Shown: piece after piece, positions 63,141-64,000 of the stretch | How the letters are laid out: the number at the start of each line of letters is the position of its first letter | Numbering within the stretch: the stretch's first letter is position 1 | Assembly (NCBI GenBank): GCA_963740945.1 | Contig: CAVUGE010000014.1 | Span: forward strand, 124,001 to 188,000 | Direction: 5' to 3' | From: CAVQBP01 sp963740945 | Lineage (GTDB): Bacteria; Bacteroidota; Ignavibacteria; Ignavibacteriales; Ignavibacteriaceae | DNA length: 64,000 bases | The notes under the pieces: model-generated | What the model saw: only the letters and a program-made list of their open reading frames with translations | What the model was told of the DNA's origin: nothing | The model's database searches: none | Position numbers and translations under genes: made by a program

Positions 63141-63536
63141 TCAAATCAAGAGATATTAAAAACTGCATATGAAATAAATAAATTCGGTGTAAAGAGCAAG
63201 GATTCATTGGCTGTTTTATTTGGTTCATATATATATGGCATACCAAGAGAAGACAGCGACTTTGATATTGTATTTTTTGTAGACAAAATAAATGAAGATA
63301 CCGATTATTTAACGTTATTAGTAAACCTTAATAAATTAGCGAGACAAATAGATAGTAGAATAGAACCACATGTATTCGATAAAAAAGATGAAACAGGTTT
63401 TGGACGGAGGAATTTAACCACAGAGGGAACGGAGGTCAGAGGCCAGAAGGCCAGAAGTCAGAAGTCAGAAATCGGAGGGAACACAGAGTTAGCTGAGAAA
63501 ATAAGGAAATTGGAATTTTTGGGGGTTAAAAATTAA
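63141..63536 (+). pseudogene. In-frame chimera of PIN fragment and MNT fragment
   Basis: The frame reads EILKTAYEINKFGVKSKDSL (PIN C-terminus as at 61899), then AVLFGSYIYGIPREDSDFDI (MNT motif GS-x9-DxD), then SRIEPHVFDKKDETGF, and ends in repeat-derived residues. There is no ATG at the start; TTG 63207 could give an MNT lacking its first helix. Both parts are fragments joined within the codon-compatible TTG. Confidence 0.8.
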
Positions 63537-63616
63537 CACCGGACTTTTAGTCCGGTGGATAGGCAGCTAGCTGATGATAATCACCGGACTGGAAGTCCGG
63601 TGTTAACCTTTACTTC
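63534..63616. repeat. Head-to-head pair of hairpin repeats
   Basis: TTAACACCGGACTTTTAGTC-CGGTGGATAGGCAGCTAGCT, then CACCGGACTGGAAGTCCGGTG-TTAACC. Same layout as 57264-57380. 63617-63748 has no gene. Confidence 0.85.
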
Positions 63617-63748
63617 CTCCAAAGGAGTCGGATTGTATTGTCATAAATCCTTAAGTCCGAATTGGTGATTGAAGAAACGAATTGATGATTGACGATGGAA
63701 GGTTTATATTTATAATAAGAATTTTAAGGTTATAAAAAGGTAAATGGT

Positions 63749-63988
63749 ATGGAAGACAATCTTATTAAACGAATTACAATTAATCATAATATTTTTGGTG
63801 GAAAACCAATTATACGAGGAATGCGAATAGCAGTAGAACATATTTTAGGAATGCTGGCTGCCGGTTCAACAATAGATGAAATTCTGGAAGGATATCCTTT
63901 GTTAGAAAAGGCAGATATACAAGCATGTTTGCTCTATGCTTATAGACTTTCTGCACATGAACGTTTTGAAACAGTTAAATTTAAGTAA
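63749..63988 (+). CDS. DUF433 antitoxin
   Basis: 79 residues. RITINHNIFGGKPIIRGMRI then VEHILGMLAAGSTIDEILEG is a typical DUF433 protein, of a different branch from those at 54290 and 58987. Its stop overlaps the start of a DUF5615-like toxin gene that leaves the window. Confidence 0.9.
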   Translation: MEDNLIKRITINHNIFGGKPIIRGMRIAVEHILGMLAAGSTIDEILEGYPLLEKADIQACLLYAYRLSAHERFETVKFK

Positions 63989-64000
63989 TGAAATTTTTGG
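63988..64000 (+). CDS. Start of DUF5615-like toxin gene (cut by window end)
   Basis: ATGAAATTTTTGG (MKFL) overlaps the DUF433 stop, as in this family of pairs. Only four codons are visible, so the call rests on context. Confidence 0.45.

Noticed and set aside
47454..64000. Chromosomal integron (cassette array with attC sites)
   Set aside because: One orientation, small promoterless TA genes and repeated inter-gene hairpins are integron-like. However, no integrase is in view, the GTTAACC tail does not fit the attC core GTTRRRY, and the same hairpins flank housekeeping genes at 13-44 kb. It stays an open alternative rather than a call.
1..64000. rRNA, tRNA, IS transposase or prophage genes
   Set aside because: None were recognised on either strand. 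No transposase DDE or HUH motif or phage structural gene could be supported.

Overview
The window is AT-rich DNA from a Gram-negative bacterium. Small lipoproteins with a Cys lipobox, an outer-membrane barrel gene, a serpin lipoprotein, two giant beta-propeller sensor kinases and a polysaccharide co-polymerase tyrosine kinase together suggest the Bacteroidota/Chlorobiota/Ignavibacteria group. This placement is inferred from gene content. No rRNA or tRNA gene was found to confirm it.

Layout. 1-4.3 kb: the end of an alpha/beta hydrolase, four small lipoproteins and a lipoprotein serpin. 4.3-9.2 kb: a same-strand operon of a HAMP histidine kinase, an NtrC-type sigma54 regulator, a coiled-coil exported protein and a beta-barrel-like protein. 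Three of these four genes are frameshifted, four times in all, and each shift fits a one-base change in a short homopolymer. 9.3-22 kb: housekeeping genes (obgE; a radical SAM protein; prs-rplY-pth; a membrane pyrophosphatase; rpsF-ssb-rpsR-rplI; rpmB; a YciO/YrdC protein; a WG-repeat protein). 22.8-29.5 kb: two tandem, overlapping propeller/Y_Y_Y/HisKA_2 kinases. 29.8-33.7 kb: a PfkB sugar kinase, an MscS channel and an outer-membrane protein. 33.7-41.5 kb: a complete minus-strand histidine operon in the order hisG-D-C-B-H-A-F-IE. HisB carries a shrunken N-terminal remnant in place of the phosphatase domain. 44.5-46.8 kb: a Wzc-like gene with a ruined N-terminal half and an intact kinase domain.

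47.4-64 kb is an accessory island of about 25 toxin-antitoxin (TA) modules or fragments (MNT/HEPN, HicB/HicA, VapB/VapC, RelE, DUF433/DUF5615-like, DUF2442), all on the + strand. Antitoxins are mostly intact while most toxins are broken. Four toxin genes (two hicA, one vapC, one relE) are full length except for one in-frame stop each: TAG, TAA, TGA and TGA. Both TGA codons sit where the family has Trp. Other toxins are truncated or internally deleted. Five toxins look intact.

Palindromic repeats pervade the intergenic DNA. The main family is a hairpin of the form CACCGGACT-GAA-AGTCCGGTG followed by GTTAACCTTTGG. In the island its tail abuts the 5' ends of several TA genes, in one case supplying a TTG start codon, and it marks the edge of duplicated cassettes. 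The most unusual signal in the window is this combination: a one-orientation TA array, repeat-bounded duplication, and repeated loss of toxin but not antitoxin.
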